From Flavilitoribacter sp020436695 (GTDB lineage: Bacteria > Bacteroidota > Bacteroidia > Chitinophagales > Saprospiraceae): a DNA stretch of 64,000 nucleotides. Shown here piece after piece: positions 46,054-53,872 of the stretch. Both the position numbers and the translations under genes were made by a program. The notes below the pieces were generated by a model. The model saw only the letters and a list, made by a program, of their open reading frames with translations, was not told the origin of the DNA and made no database searches. The stretch lies in assembly GCA_041392665.1 (NCBI GenBank), contig JAWKLQ010000026.1, positions 79,776-143,775 on the forward strand, written 5' to 3'. The first letter of the stretch is position 1; every line of letters starts with the position of its first letter.

Positions 46054-46116
46054 GACAGAGAAAAATAAGCGATCAAACTTCAGGCTTTCAAAAAAATTTG
46101 ATCGTTTATTTCCGTC
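46054..46116. repeat. 63-bp hairpin element upstream of purA
   Basis: Arms GACAGAGAAAAATAAGCGAT (46054 on) and ATCGTTTATTTCCGTC (ending 46116) pair with small gaps through GATCAAA. The outer ends match those of the 63499-63618 element. It lies in the 208-bp gap between the STAS gene and purA. Confidence 0.6.
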
Positions 46117-46185
46117 AAACTACTAAGTTTTACCGGGTAAAATTAAACAAACAATCGGTTCGTTTTCGATTTTGTATGGGAAAAA

Positions 46186-46539
46186 TCAATTCTTTTGAGC
46201 CTGGAAAGTGATAAAAGCAGCTTCTAAAGAGTCTTCAAGTTCGAATAAAGGATACAACTTTGTCATCTTTAACAGCTTCACTACGGTGGTAGAAGCCCGG
46301 GCCAGCACGAGCTTGCCTTCTGATTTACGGGCCCGCTTCTGCATAATGATGAGCAAGTTCAGTCCGATGCTATTGATAAAATTGACGGCGCCCATATCAA
46401 TGACGTAATCGACGTATCCTTCCTTCAGATGGGCGTCCATTTCCTGCAATACCGCTTTGTTGATATCTTCACTCAGCAGGTCTCCCAGTTGAAGTAACTG
46501 TATGTTCTCATGCAGACTAAAATGCCAGGTCGTATTCAT
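46186..46539 (-). CDS. STAS-domain protein (anti-anti-sigma type)
   Basis: A 117-residue protein from the Met at 46539; the open frame runs further upstream but overlaps fur. It matches the STAS fold with LHENIQLLQLGDLL, YVDYVIDMGAVNFINSIGLN (the Ser-Ile-Gly phosphorylation-site region) and LVLARASTTVVKLLKMTKLY. Such proteins bind a kinase/anti-sigma factor and are switched by Ser phosphorylation. It lies 19 bases after fur. A partner phosphatase could be the SpoIIE-type protein at 631-1881; that link is speculation. Confidence 0.88.
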   Translation of the reverse strand: MNTTWHFSLHENIQLLQLGDLLSEDINKAVLQEMDAHLKEGYVDYVIDMGAVNFINSIGLNLLIIMQKRARKSEGKLVLARASTTVVKLLKMTKLYPLFELEDSLEAAFITFQAQKN

Positions 46540-46558
46540 GATCTCGGCAATAAATCGT

Positions 46559-47089
46559 TTAGCGAAGTGGTAATTCTTCCTTTGGCAGGATAAAATCTCC
46601 TTTGTTCTCGGCCCCGTCCGCATTACCGGCAGTACGGGGGCAGGCACCATCACAATGACCGTAGAGGTTGAGCGAGTGATGTGTCACCTTGAATTTCAGC
46701 AGATCACCCATCATGTTCTTGATCTGCTGAACACGGGGGTCACAAAACTCCAATACTTTCCCGCAATCGATACAAATGAGATGATCGTGTTGTTTGTACC
46801 CGTAAGACTTTTCGTATTGTGCCAGGTTTTTGCCGAACTGGTGTTTTTTTACCAGGTCGCAGCTCACCAGTAATTCCAACGTATTATAAACGGTAGCTCG
46901 GCTTACCCGGTAGTTCTGATTCTTCATATGGATATAGAGCGCTTCGGCATCGAAGTGATCGGAGCGTTTATAGATCTCCTCCAGAATGGCAAAACGCTCG
47001 GGTGTTTTCCGCAGCCCGTTCTCCTCCAGATGTCCGGCAAAAATCCCCTTCACTTCCTTGATAACATCTTGCTGCGCAGTATAATCCAT
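46559..47089 (-). CDS. Fur-family metal-dependent repressor
   Basis: A 176-residue regulator from the Met at 47089 (MDYTAQQDVIKEVKGIFAGH); the frame extends to 47128 without support. The N-terminal winged helix reads RKTPERFAILEEIYKRSDHF and VSRATVYNTLELL. The dimer domain has YKQHDHLICIDCGKVLEFCD with a CxxC structural zinc site, and a further HCDGACPR near the end. It should bind DNA when loaded with iron or a related metal; Fur, PerR and Zur types cannot be separated by eye. It follows relA/spoT by 65 bases. Confidence 0.92.
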   Translation of the reverse strand: MDYTAQQDVIKEVKGIFAGHLEENGLRKTPERFAILEEIYKRSDHFDAEALYIHMKNQNYRVSRATVYNTLELLVSCDLVKKHQFGKNLAQYEKSYGYKQHDHLICIDCGKVLEFCDPRVQQIKNMMGDLLKFKVTHHSLNLYGHCDGACPRTAGNADGAENKGDFILPKEELPLR

Positions 47090-47154
47090 ATTAAATGTTT
47101 TATTGTCGATTGAAGACCTGGTATCCAAAAAATCCGGCCCCAGGCACCAAATAC

Positions 47155-49374
47155 TTATTCTACCCTGGAAACAGTTGAAACGTGATCAAGGTTTTGTAAA
47201 GACCGGATGGCCAGGTTGAGCTGATCAACATTGGGTACCAGTAAACTGATACGACCTTCAAAATAGCCTTCGTAGCCTTCAATGCTGAATGAGCGAATGT
47301 TCAGGTTGAGGGCCGAAGAGATCTGGTGGCTCAGCCTTTCAATAATGCCGGGACCATCGTCAATACCGGTGATCTTCAGGTCTGCCACAAAGGTAGAATT
47401 TGTAGTGGAAACCCAATCTGCCTTCATCACCCGGTAACCGTAATTTGCCATCAAATTGGCGGCATTCGGACAGTTAGAGCGGTGGATCTTCAATCCGGCG
47501 TTCGCGGTCAGATAGGCAAAGATCTGATCTCCCTGCACCGGATTGCAGCAACTGGCGAAACTGTATTCAAATCGTTCTGCCGGTTCACCGTTGATCATCA
47601 ACCGGGGTTTGTCAAGTACCTTGCGCGGCGCCCTGGGCCGGTTCGATTCCACTTCGACCGGCGCTGCCTCGGGAACCGGCTCCACTGCCACCAGACGACC
47701 GCCTTCCGCTTTAATATGTCGGAAGATATCCGGCACGCTCAGCTTGTCGACGGCAATATCATAAAAAAAGTCGACCCGGGAACTGTAGTTGAAGTGCTTG
47801 AGCAAAAACTCCACACTCTCTTCATAGTCAACCTTCAGGTGTTTCAGCTTGCGCTGTATGGCCTCTTTGCCGAATTCGCCCCTGGCCCGGCGTTCTTCTT
47901 TGGTAGCCGAGCGGATCTTCGCCCGGGCTTTACCGGTGACCACCATTTTCAGCCAGTCTTCACTGGGTTTTTGGTGGGAGTTGGTGTATACGTGTACCTG
48001 ATCTCCGTTCTGTAGCCGGTAGCCCATCGGCACCAGGCGGTTATTCACTTTGATGGCCGTACAGTGATAGCCGATGTCAGTATGGATGCTGAACGCAAAA
48101 TCCAAAGCAGTAGCTCCGGACGGCAGGATCTTCATATCTCCCTTCGGAGTATAGACGAAGACCTCTTCTGTAAAGAGATTGTTAGCCCGGAAATCTCCCA
48201 GAAACTCAACGGCGTCGCTGTTCGGATCTTCCAGGATCTCCCGTACATTGTCCAGCCATCTTTCGTATACATCCCGTTGCCCTTTGATGCCTTTGTATTT
48301 CCAGTGCGCGGCAAAACCTCGCTCGGCGATCTCGTCCATTCTTTCCGTACGGATCTGTACTTCCACATAACGTCCCTTGGGGCCGATCACAGTGGTATGA
48401 AGTGATTCGTATCCGTTGGATTTCGGCGTCGTGATCCAGTCTTTCAGTCGCTCCGGAATGGGCGTATGTACATCCGTAACAATGGAGTATACCTGCCAGC
48501 ACATCAGTTTCTCGCGTTCGGGCGGAACATCGAGGACGATGCGCACAGCAAACAGGTCATAGATCTCCTCAAAGGGTACCTGCTTATTCTTGATCTTATT
48601 CCAGATAGAATAGATGGATTTGGGCCGGCCATAGATGTGATAGGGCACATCCAGGCTATTGAGCTTTTCCTTAAGCGGCGTGATGAATTCCTGGATATAC
48701 GCTTCTCTGGACCTTTTGGTCTCCGCCAGCTTTCGGGCAATGGCCTGGTAGTTGTCCGGATCCGTGATCTTCATACACAGATCCAGAAACTCGGTCTTAA
48801 AAGCGTAGAGCCCCAGCCGGTGGGCCAGAGGTGCATAGATGTAGCTGGTCTCCGCCGCGATCTTTAGTTGCTTGTGGCGGGGCATAGAGCCGAGGGTCCG
48901 CATATTGTGGAGCCGATCGGCCATTTTTACCAATACCACCCTCACATCCTCGACCAGCGTACTGAGCACTTTTTTGAAATTCTCAGCCTGCGGACTTTCC
49001 GAATTATACGCACTGTCCAGTTTGGTGAGACCATCCACGATCTTACCGATACGGGTACCGAACCGCTTTTCGATCTCAGCCTGTGTCACTTCCGTGTCTT
49101 CAACGACGTCGTGTAGTAGCGCTGCCGCAATGGCGGTGGGGCCCAATCCGATCTCTGAAGCGCAGATCTTGGCAACAGCGATGGGGTGCAGCACATAAGG
49201 TTCACCGGATTTCCGGCGTTGTTCCTGGTGTGCTTCCACCGCTAATTCATAGGCATCGCGTATGTTTTTGCTGTCCTGTTCGTCCATACCCGATTTGATG
49301 GACGCTATCATATCCTGATAAGCGGACTCTATACGCTCTTGCTCTTCTTTGTTTTTTACTAATACCTCCGGCAT
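47155..49374 (-). CDS. bifunctional (p)ppGpp synthetase/hydrolase
   Basis: A 739-residue RelA/SpoT homologue (Rsh). The HD hydrolase domain keeps VLHPIAVAK (His63) and LLHDVVEDTE (His88-Asp89, Glu92-Asp93), and the synthetase domain keeps IYGRPKSIYSIWNKI and NGYESLHTTVIGPKGR. A TGS domain (FVYTPKGDMKILPSGATALD) and a C-terminal ACT domain follow. Both activities look intact, so it should make and break the alarmone (p)ppGpp. It heads a co-directional string with fur, STAS and purA. Length is normal. Confidence 0.95.
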   Translation of the reverse strand: MPEVLVKNKEEQERIESAYQDMIASIKSGMDEQDSKNIRDAYELAVEAHQEQRRKSGEPYVLHPIAVAKICASEIGLGPTAIAAALLHDVVEDTEVTQAEIEKRFGTRIGKIVDGLTKLDSAYNSESPQAENFKKVLSTLVEDVRVVLVKMADRLHNMRTLGSMPRHKQLKIAAETSYIYAPLAHRLGLYAFKTEFLDLCMKITDPDNYQAIARKLAETKRSREAYIQEFITPLKEKLNSLDVPYHIYGRPKSIYSIWNKIKNKQVPFEEIYDLFAVRIVLDVPPEREKLMCWQVYSIVTDVHTPIPERLKDWITTPKSNGYESLHTTVIGPKGRYVEVQIRTERMDEIAERGFAAHWKYKGIKGQRDVYERWLDNVREILEDPNSDAVEFLGDFRANNLFTEEVFVYTPKGDMKILPSGATALDFAFSIHTDIGYHCTAIKVNNRLVPMGYRLQNGDQVHVYTNSHQKPSEDWLKMVVTGKARAKIRSATKEERRARGEFGKEAIQRKLKHLKVDYEESVEFLLKHFNYSSRVDFFYDIAVDKLSVPDIFRHIKAEGGRLVAVEPVPEAAPVEVESNRPRAPRKVLDKPRLMINGEPAERFEYSFASCCNPVQGDQIFAYLTANAGLKIHRSNCPNAANLMANYGYRVMKADWVSTTNSTFVADLKITGIDDGPGIIERLSHQISSALNLNIRSFSIEGYEGYFEGRISLLVPNVDQLNLAIRSLQNLDHVSTVSRVE

Positions 49375-49604
49375 GATTTTTTCCTACTGTATTCTCGTTC
49401 ATGGAATTTGGTTAGATCAGTTAGGGCATTTGACTTTTGTAGCCGGTGAGAATATCCTTTAACCTTCCTATTTAACAGCTAATTATGCATCGAGAAGCTC
49501 AAAAAAAGAGCTCAACCAGCTTCTATACAAAGCTAATCAAATTTCTGGAAAAAACTTTTGATCCTATCCCTTTCAAATCCTATTCTTTTTTATCAAAAAG
49601 ATTA

Positions 49605-49612
49605 TATATTTG
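49605..49612 (+). promoter_or_regulatory. -7 box (TATATTTG) for tRNA-Leu
   Basis: An exact TAnnTTTG match 50 bases before the mature tRNA. Transcription would begin near 49619. The remainder of 49375-49604 shows nothing else. Confidence 0.6.
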
Positions 49613-49623
49613 CATCGCTTTTG

Positions 49624-49653
49624 AAAAAGGCAGCTGAAAGTGCTGCTTTTTTT
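49624..49653 (+). terminator. terminator-like hairpin in the tRNA-Leu leader
   Basis: GCAGC-TGAAAGT-GCTGC with A-run before and T7 after (AAAAAGGCAGC ... GCTGCTTTTTTT) has the form of a rho-independent terminator. It lies between the TATATTTG box and the tRNA, so it could be an attenuator or a processing site. Confidence 0.5.
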
Positions 49654-49661
49654 ATCTAAAC

Positions 49662-49743
49662 GCGGGTGTGGCGAAATTGGTAGACGCGCTAGACTTAGGA
49701 TCTAGTGCCGCAAGGCGTGGGGGTTCGAGTCCCTCCACCCGCA
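49662..49743 (+). tRNA. tRNA-Leu (anticodon UAG)
   Basis: An 82-base cloverleaf. The acceptor stem is GCGGGTG/CACCCGC with discriminator A, the D arm contains AATTGGTAGACGC, the anticodon stem-loop is CTAGA-CTTAGGA-TCTAG with anticodon TAG, a short extra arm of the leucine type (GCCGCAAGGCG) follows, and the T arm is GGGGGTTCGAGTCCCTC-like. CCA is not encoded. It reads CUA and related codons. Its 3' end is duplicated 107 bases downstream. Confidence 0.97.
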
Positions 49744-49859
49744 CATTTTTGAGAAAAGAGGAGTGAGCAGGTGAATTTTTAGTGAGTAAAGAGGGACGAG
49801 AAGTTTATCCCGCATGCAGAGAAGCGGAATCGGGAAGTCCCTCCACCCGCACATTTTTG
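49728..49859 (+). repeat. direct repeat of the tRNA-Leu 3' end
   Basis: The 24 bases at 49728-49751 (the last 16 bases of the tRNA plus CATTTTTG) recur exactly at 49836-49859. Similarity continues for another ~20 bases on the right (GAGGAGTGAG in both). The spacing of 108 bases contains no gene. It could be an attachment-site scar or a simple tandem duplication. Confidence 0.75.
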
Positions 49860-50004
49860 TGAATGAGGAGTGAGACAGTGAGTAGGTTGAATACCTATTG
49901 AAGCAAGACGTAACAAAACAGCAAAGCAAACTTTGCTTTCAGCAATTTGGATGCAACACCCTGAGCCGGGTTCATCAATTCGGCGCACAGGGTTAGTACC
50001 AGGG

Positions 50005-50040
50005 AATGGCGGATTTTAACCACAAATCCGCCATTTTTTT
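50005..50040 (+). terminator. rho-independent terminator upstream of tig
   Basis: AATGGCGGATTT (50005-50016) pairs perfectly with 50024-50035 around TAACCAC and is followed by T5. The 324-bp gap 49744-50067 otherwise holds the tRNA-end duplication, a small GCAAAG/CTTTGC hairpin near 49921-49936, and a CCCTG/CAGGG pair at 49959-49992. No ORF is convincing. Confidence 0.8.
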
Positions 50041-50067
50041 AAAATTTCATTTTTAACACTTGTTGTT

Positions 50068-51504
50068 ATGCCTAAGGTCGTCAAAGAGGATATTGATCAT
50101 TTGAATACCGTTGTCACGGTTACAGTAGAGAAATCAGAATACGAAGATAAATTCAACTCAGAGCTAAATAAATACCGCAAACAAATGCAGATGAAGGGGT
50201 TCCGTAAAGGAAAAACCCCGATCAGTGTGGTACGTAAAATGTATGGCAAAGCGGTATTGTCAGAGGTGATCAACAACATCCTGCAGGAAGAGATGGGAAA
50301 TTTCCTGACGGACAATAAACTGAACTATCTGGGGCAACCCCTGCCGAACGATGAACAGCAGATCTACGATTTCGATCCGAAAGAACTGGAAGATTTCGAA
50401 TTCAAATTCGACATCGGCCTGGCTCCGGAATTTGAAGTGCAAGGGATTGAAGAAGGTGCAACCTACGAGGAATACGCGGTGCAGGTAGCCCAGGATAAGA
50501 TCGATGAAGAGCTGGCCAACGCCCGCAAGCGGCTGGGCAAACAGGAAGCGATCGGCGACGGCCCGATCGAGGAAAACGATCTGATCAAGTTGTCCATCAA
50601 GGAACTCGACGGCGACGAGCCGAAAGAAGGGGGGCTGGAAAACGAATTTAGTGTACCGGTCGATCGCCTGACCGACGAAGCCAGAGCCATTATCGAGAAG
50701 CACCAGGCGGGTGATGCTTTCCAATTGAATATCTATGAGTTGGAAAAAGAAACAACCCGCGAATATGTGCAGAACTATTTTCTGAAACTGGAAGACGGGC
50801 AGGACCCCGAAGCGACCGGCGATACCGTACAGGCAACGATTGTGGAGATCACCCGTCTGAAAGAAGCCGAAATGGATGAAGATTTCTTCAATAAGATGTT
50901 TGGCGAAGGGGAAGTAAGCTCCGAGGAAGAGGCTAGAGCCAAACTGGAAGAAGACTTCAAGAGTTACTACGATCGCCAGGCGGAAGCCGTCATGTTCCGT
51001 CATCTTCAGGAAGCACTGCTGGAGAAGAACACGATGGAGTTACCCGACGAGTTCCTCAAGCGCTGGTTGAAAACCACCAATGAAACGCTGACGGACCAGC
51101 AGATCGAAAGTGAATTCTCTGATTTTAAAGAGAACCTGCGCTGGACGCTGATCCGTTCCAAACTGGCCCGCCAGTACGAAGTTCAGGTTGAGGAAGAAGA
51201 TATAAAGGAAGCATTCCGGGAACAGATCCGCCGTATGCTGGGCGGCAATTCTGCCCTGATGCAGGGTGACTTCCTGGATAATATGGCTATGCGGATGATG
51301 GAGCGCGAGGAAGAAGTGGACCGGGTGGCCCAGCAGGTACTCACGGATAAGGTCTTTGCCGCACTTAAAGGAGCAGTGATCGTAAAACCGAAGGAGATCA
51401 GTGCGGAAGATTTTGAACAGGTGATCACGGATATCAATGCTGCCGATCAGGCCAAGCAACTGGCCAAACAGGCAGCAACCGAAGCGGTGCACGAAGAAGA
51501 GTAA
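50068..51504 (+). CDS. tig: trigger factor
   Basis: A 478-residue chaperone. The N-terminal ribosome-binding domain has FRKGKTPISVVRKMYGKAVL (close to the signature FRxGKxP), followed by a PPIase-like domain (~155-245: ENDLIKLSIKELDGDEPKEG) that lacks some usual catalytic residues, and the large C-terminal helical arms domain. It binds nascent chains at the ribosome exit. The insert and acidic segments in the middle and end are typical of Bacteroidota. It precedes clpP-clpX, as in many bacteria. Confidence 0.94.
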   Translation: MPKVVKEDIDHLNTVVTVTVEKSEYEDKFNSELNKYRKQMQMKGFRKGKTPISVVRKMYGKAVLSEVINNILQEEMGNFLTDNKLNYLGQPLPNDEQQIYDFDPKELEDFEFKFDIGLAPEFEVQGIEEGATYEEYAVQVAQDKIDEELANARKRLGKQEAIGDGPIEENDLIKLSIKELDGDEPKEGGLENEFSVPVDRLTDEARAIIEKHQAGDAFQLNIYELEKETTREYVQNYFLKLEDGQDPEATGDTVQATIVEITRLKEAEMDEDFFNKMFGEGEVSSEEEARAKLEEDFKSYYDRQAEAVMFRHLQEALLEKNTMELPDEFLKRWLKTTNETLTDQQIESEFSDFKENLRWTLIRSKLARQYEVQVEEEDIKEAFREQIRRMLGGNSALMQGDFLDNMAMRMMEREEEVDRVAQQVLTDKVFAALKGAVIVKPKEISAEDFEQVITDINAADQAKQLAKQAATEAVHEEE

Positions 51505-51533
51505 GTGATGGGGCGCTTAGGGCTTTAAGAATT

Positions 51534-51668
51534 TTGGATGCCAGGATCTTATCCTTTCCTGAAGCCATCAGTCCCATATCCCGCGTATTCCGGGAAATTA
51601 TCAGCAAAGGCCATAACCATCGCTGGTATTATGATGTTTATACTACGGATATTCCACAATTGACATAA
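51534..51668 (+). CDS. possible 44-codon ORF between tig and clpP
   Basis: A TTG-initiated frame of 44 codons sits between tig and clpP, with no ATG start. Its product, LDARILSFPEAISPISRVFR through HNHRWYYDVYTTDIPQLT, has an ordinary protein-like composition, and the frame is open further upstream to the end of tig. It could be a remnant of a larger gene or chance. The gap is only 175 bp. No family is recognised. Confidence 0.2.
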   Translation: MDARILSFPEAISPISRVFREIISKGHNHRWYYDVYTTDIPQLT

Positions 51669-51679
51669 AAATAGAACGA

Positions 51680-52390
51680 ATGTTTCATAAGGATGAATTT
51701 ATGAAGTATGCTACCGGCCACCTCGGAATGAGCCGGATGCATTTGGAAAAGTATACAGAGAAGAACATGGCTACTTATCCCAACATTCAGGCCTTTACGC
51801 CGAATGTGATCGAGGAACGTTCCATGAACATTGTCGGTTTGGATGTATTTTCACGTTTGATGATGGACCGGATCATCTTTATGGGCGTGCCCGTAAATGA
51901 TTATGTGGCCAATGTGATCCAGGCACAGATGTTGTTCCTGCAATCCACTGACCCCAAACGGGATGTACAGATGTATATAAACAGCCCGGGTGGTAGCGTA
52001 ATTGCCGGTTTGGGTATTTACGATACCATGCAATTCATTTCTCCTGATGTAGCTACCATATGTACGGGGCTGGCTGCTTCCATGGGAGCGGTATTACTGG
52101 CCGCCGGTACCAAAGGGAAACGTACCTGTCTGTCACACAGCCGCGTCATGATCCACCAGCCGCTGGGCGGTATGCAGGGTCAGGTGACCGAGATGGAGAT
52201 CTACTACAAACTGATCAAGGAGCAGCAGAAAGAATTGTACGATATTCTGGCGTATCATACCGGAAAGGATTACGAAACCATCGAGAAAGACTGCGATAGA
52301 GATAACTGGATGACTGCCGGAGAAGCCAGAGATTACGGTCTGATCGACGAAGTACTGGGACGAAGCCTGCCCGGTGACAAAGAAAAGTAA
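51680..52390 (+). CDS. clpP: ATP-dependent Clp protease proteolytic subunit
   Basis: A 236-residue serine protease with the catalytic triad visible: Ser134 in GLAASMGAVLL, His159 in SRVMIHQPLGG, and Asp208 in CDRDNWMTAGEA. The N-terminus is ~30 residues longer than E. coli ClpP, ending before NIQAFTPNVIEERS, and may include a propeptide; later Met codons at residues 8, 17 and 20 are possible starts. It forms the barrel that, with ClpX, degrades unfolded or tagged proteins. A terminator follows before clpX. Confidence 0.95.
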   Translation: MFHKDEFMKYATGHLGMSRMHLEKYTEKNMATYPNIQAFTPNVIEERSMNIVGLDVFSRLMMDRIIFMGVPVNDYVANVIQAQMLFLQSTDPKRDVQMYINSPGGSVIAGLGIYDTMQFISPDVATICTGLAASMGAVLLAAGTKGKRTCLSHSRVMIHQPLGGMQGQVTEMEIYYKLIKEQQKELYDILAYHTGKDYETIEKDCDRDNWMTAGEARDYGLIDEVLGRSLPGDKEK

Positions 52391-52410
52391 CCTTAAGGGG
52401 TATGCCCGGT

Positions 52411-52453
52411 CGGGGTTAGGATACGTAAATACATCCTAACCCCGCCTTTTTTT
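52411..52453 (+). terminator. rho-independent terminator after clpP
   Basis: CGGGGTTAGGAT (52411-52422) pairs perfectly with 52433-52444 and is followed by CCTTTTTTT. It separates clpP from clpX. Confidence 0.85.
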
Positions 52454-52530
52454 GTTATCTTTAGAACGGATTTTACCATTGGTTTTCTTGGGAAGTATTA
52501 CTCACCCCGAATATTTTAAACATACGTGCC

Positions 52531-53790
52531 ATGCGGAAAAGTAAGCAAAGTTATCGATGTTCTTTTTGTGGTCGGGATAAGTCGGAGGCACTCATTCTCA
52601 TTGCCGGTATAGAAGGACATATCTGCGAAGTTTGTGTAGAGCAGGCAGACGAGATCGTACAGGAAGAGCTGTATGGAGGGAAAAAGACTAAGGAAACTAT
52701 TCAGGAGGAAACGCCCTTCCTACTACCGGAACGAGTTACCCCCCGGGAAATAAAAACACATCTTGATCAATACGTCATTGGCCAGGATGAAGCCAAAAAA
52801 GTACTTTCCGTAGCCGTTTATAATCACTACAAAAGATTGGGTCAAACGGCCAAATCCGAGATAGAGATCGAAAAATCCAATATTCTCTTCGTCGGCCGCA
52901 CCGGGACGGGAAAAACCCTGCTGGCCAAAACGATCGCCAAATTTCTCAATGTGCCATTTGCCATTGTGGATGCTACGGTCTTTACCGAAGCCGGTTATGT
53001 GGGAGAGGATGTGGAAAGCATATTGAGCCGCCTGCTTCAGGTGTGCAATTACGATGTGGCCGCTGCCGAAAAAGGTATCGTCTATATCGACGAGATCGAT
53101 AAGATCGCCCGTAAGAGCGATAATCCCTCCATTACCCGCGATGTATCCGGTGAAGGGGTACAACAGGCTATGCTCAAGATGTTGGAGGGAACGGAAGTAA
53201 ATGTGCCGCCGCAGGGTGGCCGTAAGCATCCGGAGCAGAAACTGGTCAAGATCAATACCCATAATATCCTGTTCATTTGCGGTGGTGCTTTCGATGGTGT
53301 GGAAAAGATCATTGCCCGTCGGGTGAATACGCAGGTTATTGGTTTTAAATCAGAGGAAAAAGGCAATGACCAGATCGATAAGGAAAATCTCCTGCAATAC
53401 ATTAATCATCAGGATCTGAAACGTTACGGACTAATACCGGAGCTAATCGGTCGCCTGCCTGTACTGACTTATCTGGATCCGCTGGATCTCGACGCCATGA
53501 GGAATATTCTGACGGAGCCCAAAAACTCCCTGGTGAAGCAGTACAGCATGTTGTTTGAACTGGAAGGTGTGGAATTAACCATCACGGAAGAAGCCATTGG
53601 CTTCATTGCCGAAAAAGCCCTCGATTTTGGTTTGGGTGCCCGCGGCCTTCGGTCCATTTGTGAAGCGATAATGACCGATGCCATGTTTGAATTACCTTCC
53701 CAGAAGGATATTAAGGAACTGATCGTCACCAAAGAATATGCAGAAGAAAAACTGAGCAGATCTCGACTGACTCAGCTGAAAGCGGCATAA
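52531..53790 (+). CDS. clpX: ATP-dependent Clp protease ATP-binding subunit ClpX
   Basis: A 419-residue AAA+ unfoldase. An N-terminal zinc-binding domain has Cys10, Cys13, Cys32 and Cys35, followed by Walker A GRTGTGKT (122-129), Walker B IVYIDEIDKI, and RKHPEQKLVKINTHNILFIC. The substrate-handling loops and sensor residues (ELIGRLPVLTYLD, GARGLRS) are present. It unfolds proteins for ClpP. The neighbours are clpP upstream, split by a terminator, and purD downstream. Length is normal. Confidence 0.97.
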   Translation: MRKSKQSYRCSFCGRDKSEALILIAGIEGHICEVCVEQADEIVQEELYGGKKTKETIQEETPFLLPERVTPREIKTHLDQYVIGQDEAKKVLSVAVYNHYKRLGQTAKSEIEIEKSNILFVGRTGTGKTLLAKTIAKFLNVPFAIVDATVFTEAGYVGEDVESILSRLLQVCNYDVAAAEKGIVYIDEIDKIARKSDNPSITRDVSGEGVQQAMLKMLEGTEVNVPPQGGRKHPEQKLVKINTHNILFICGGAFDGVEKIIARRVNTQVIGFKSEEKGNDQIDKENLLQYINHQDLKRYGLIPELIGRLPVLTYLDPLDLDAMRNILTEPKNSLVKQYSMLFELEGVELTITEEAIGFIAEKALDFGLGARGLRSICEAIMTDAMFELPSQKDIKELIVTKEYAEEKLSRSRLTQLKAA

Positions 53791-53872
53791 AGCCAGTTAC
53801 CGGTTGATCTGTTGCCGGTTAAGCCGGTATCTGACGACTGGCAACCGACACAAGAACTAACCTTTTCTATCC

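Noticed and set aside
49728..49859. Full integrated element at tRNA-Leu
   Set aside because: Only 84 bases lie between the repeats and no integrase or cargo is found; at most a scar.
49702..49988. Minus-strand ORFs over the tRNA-Leu and its duplication
   Set aside because: Created by the tRNA 3'-end repeat and no start context.
50260..51003. 247-codon minus-strand ORF within tig
   Set aside because: Trigger factor on the plus strand is certain; Phe/Leu-rich antisense reading.
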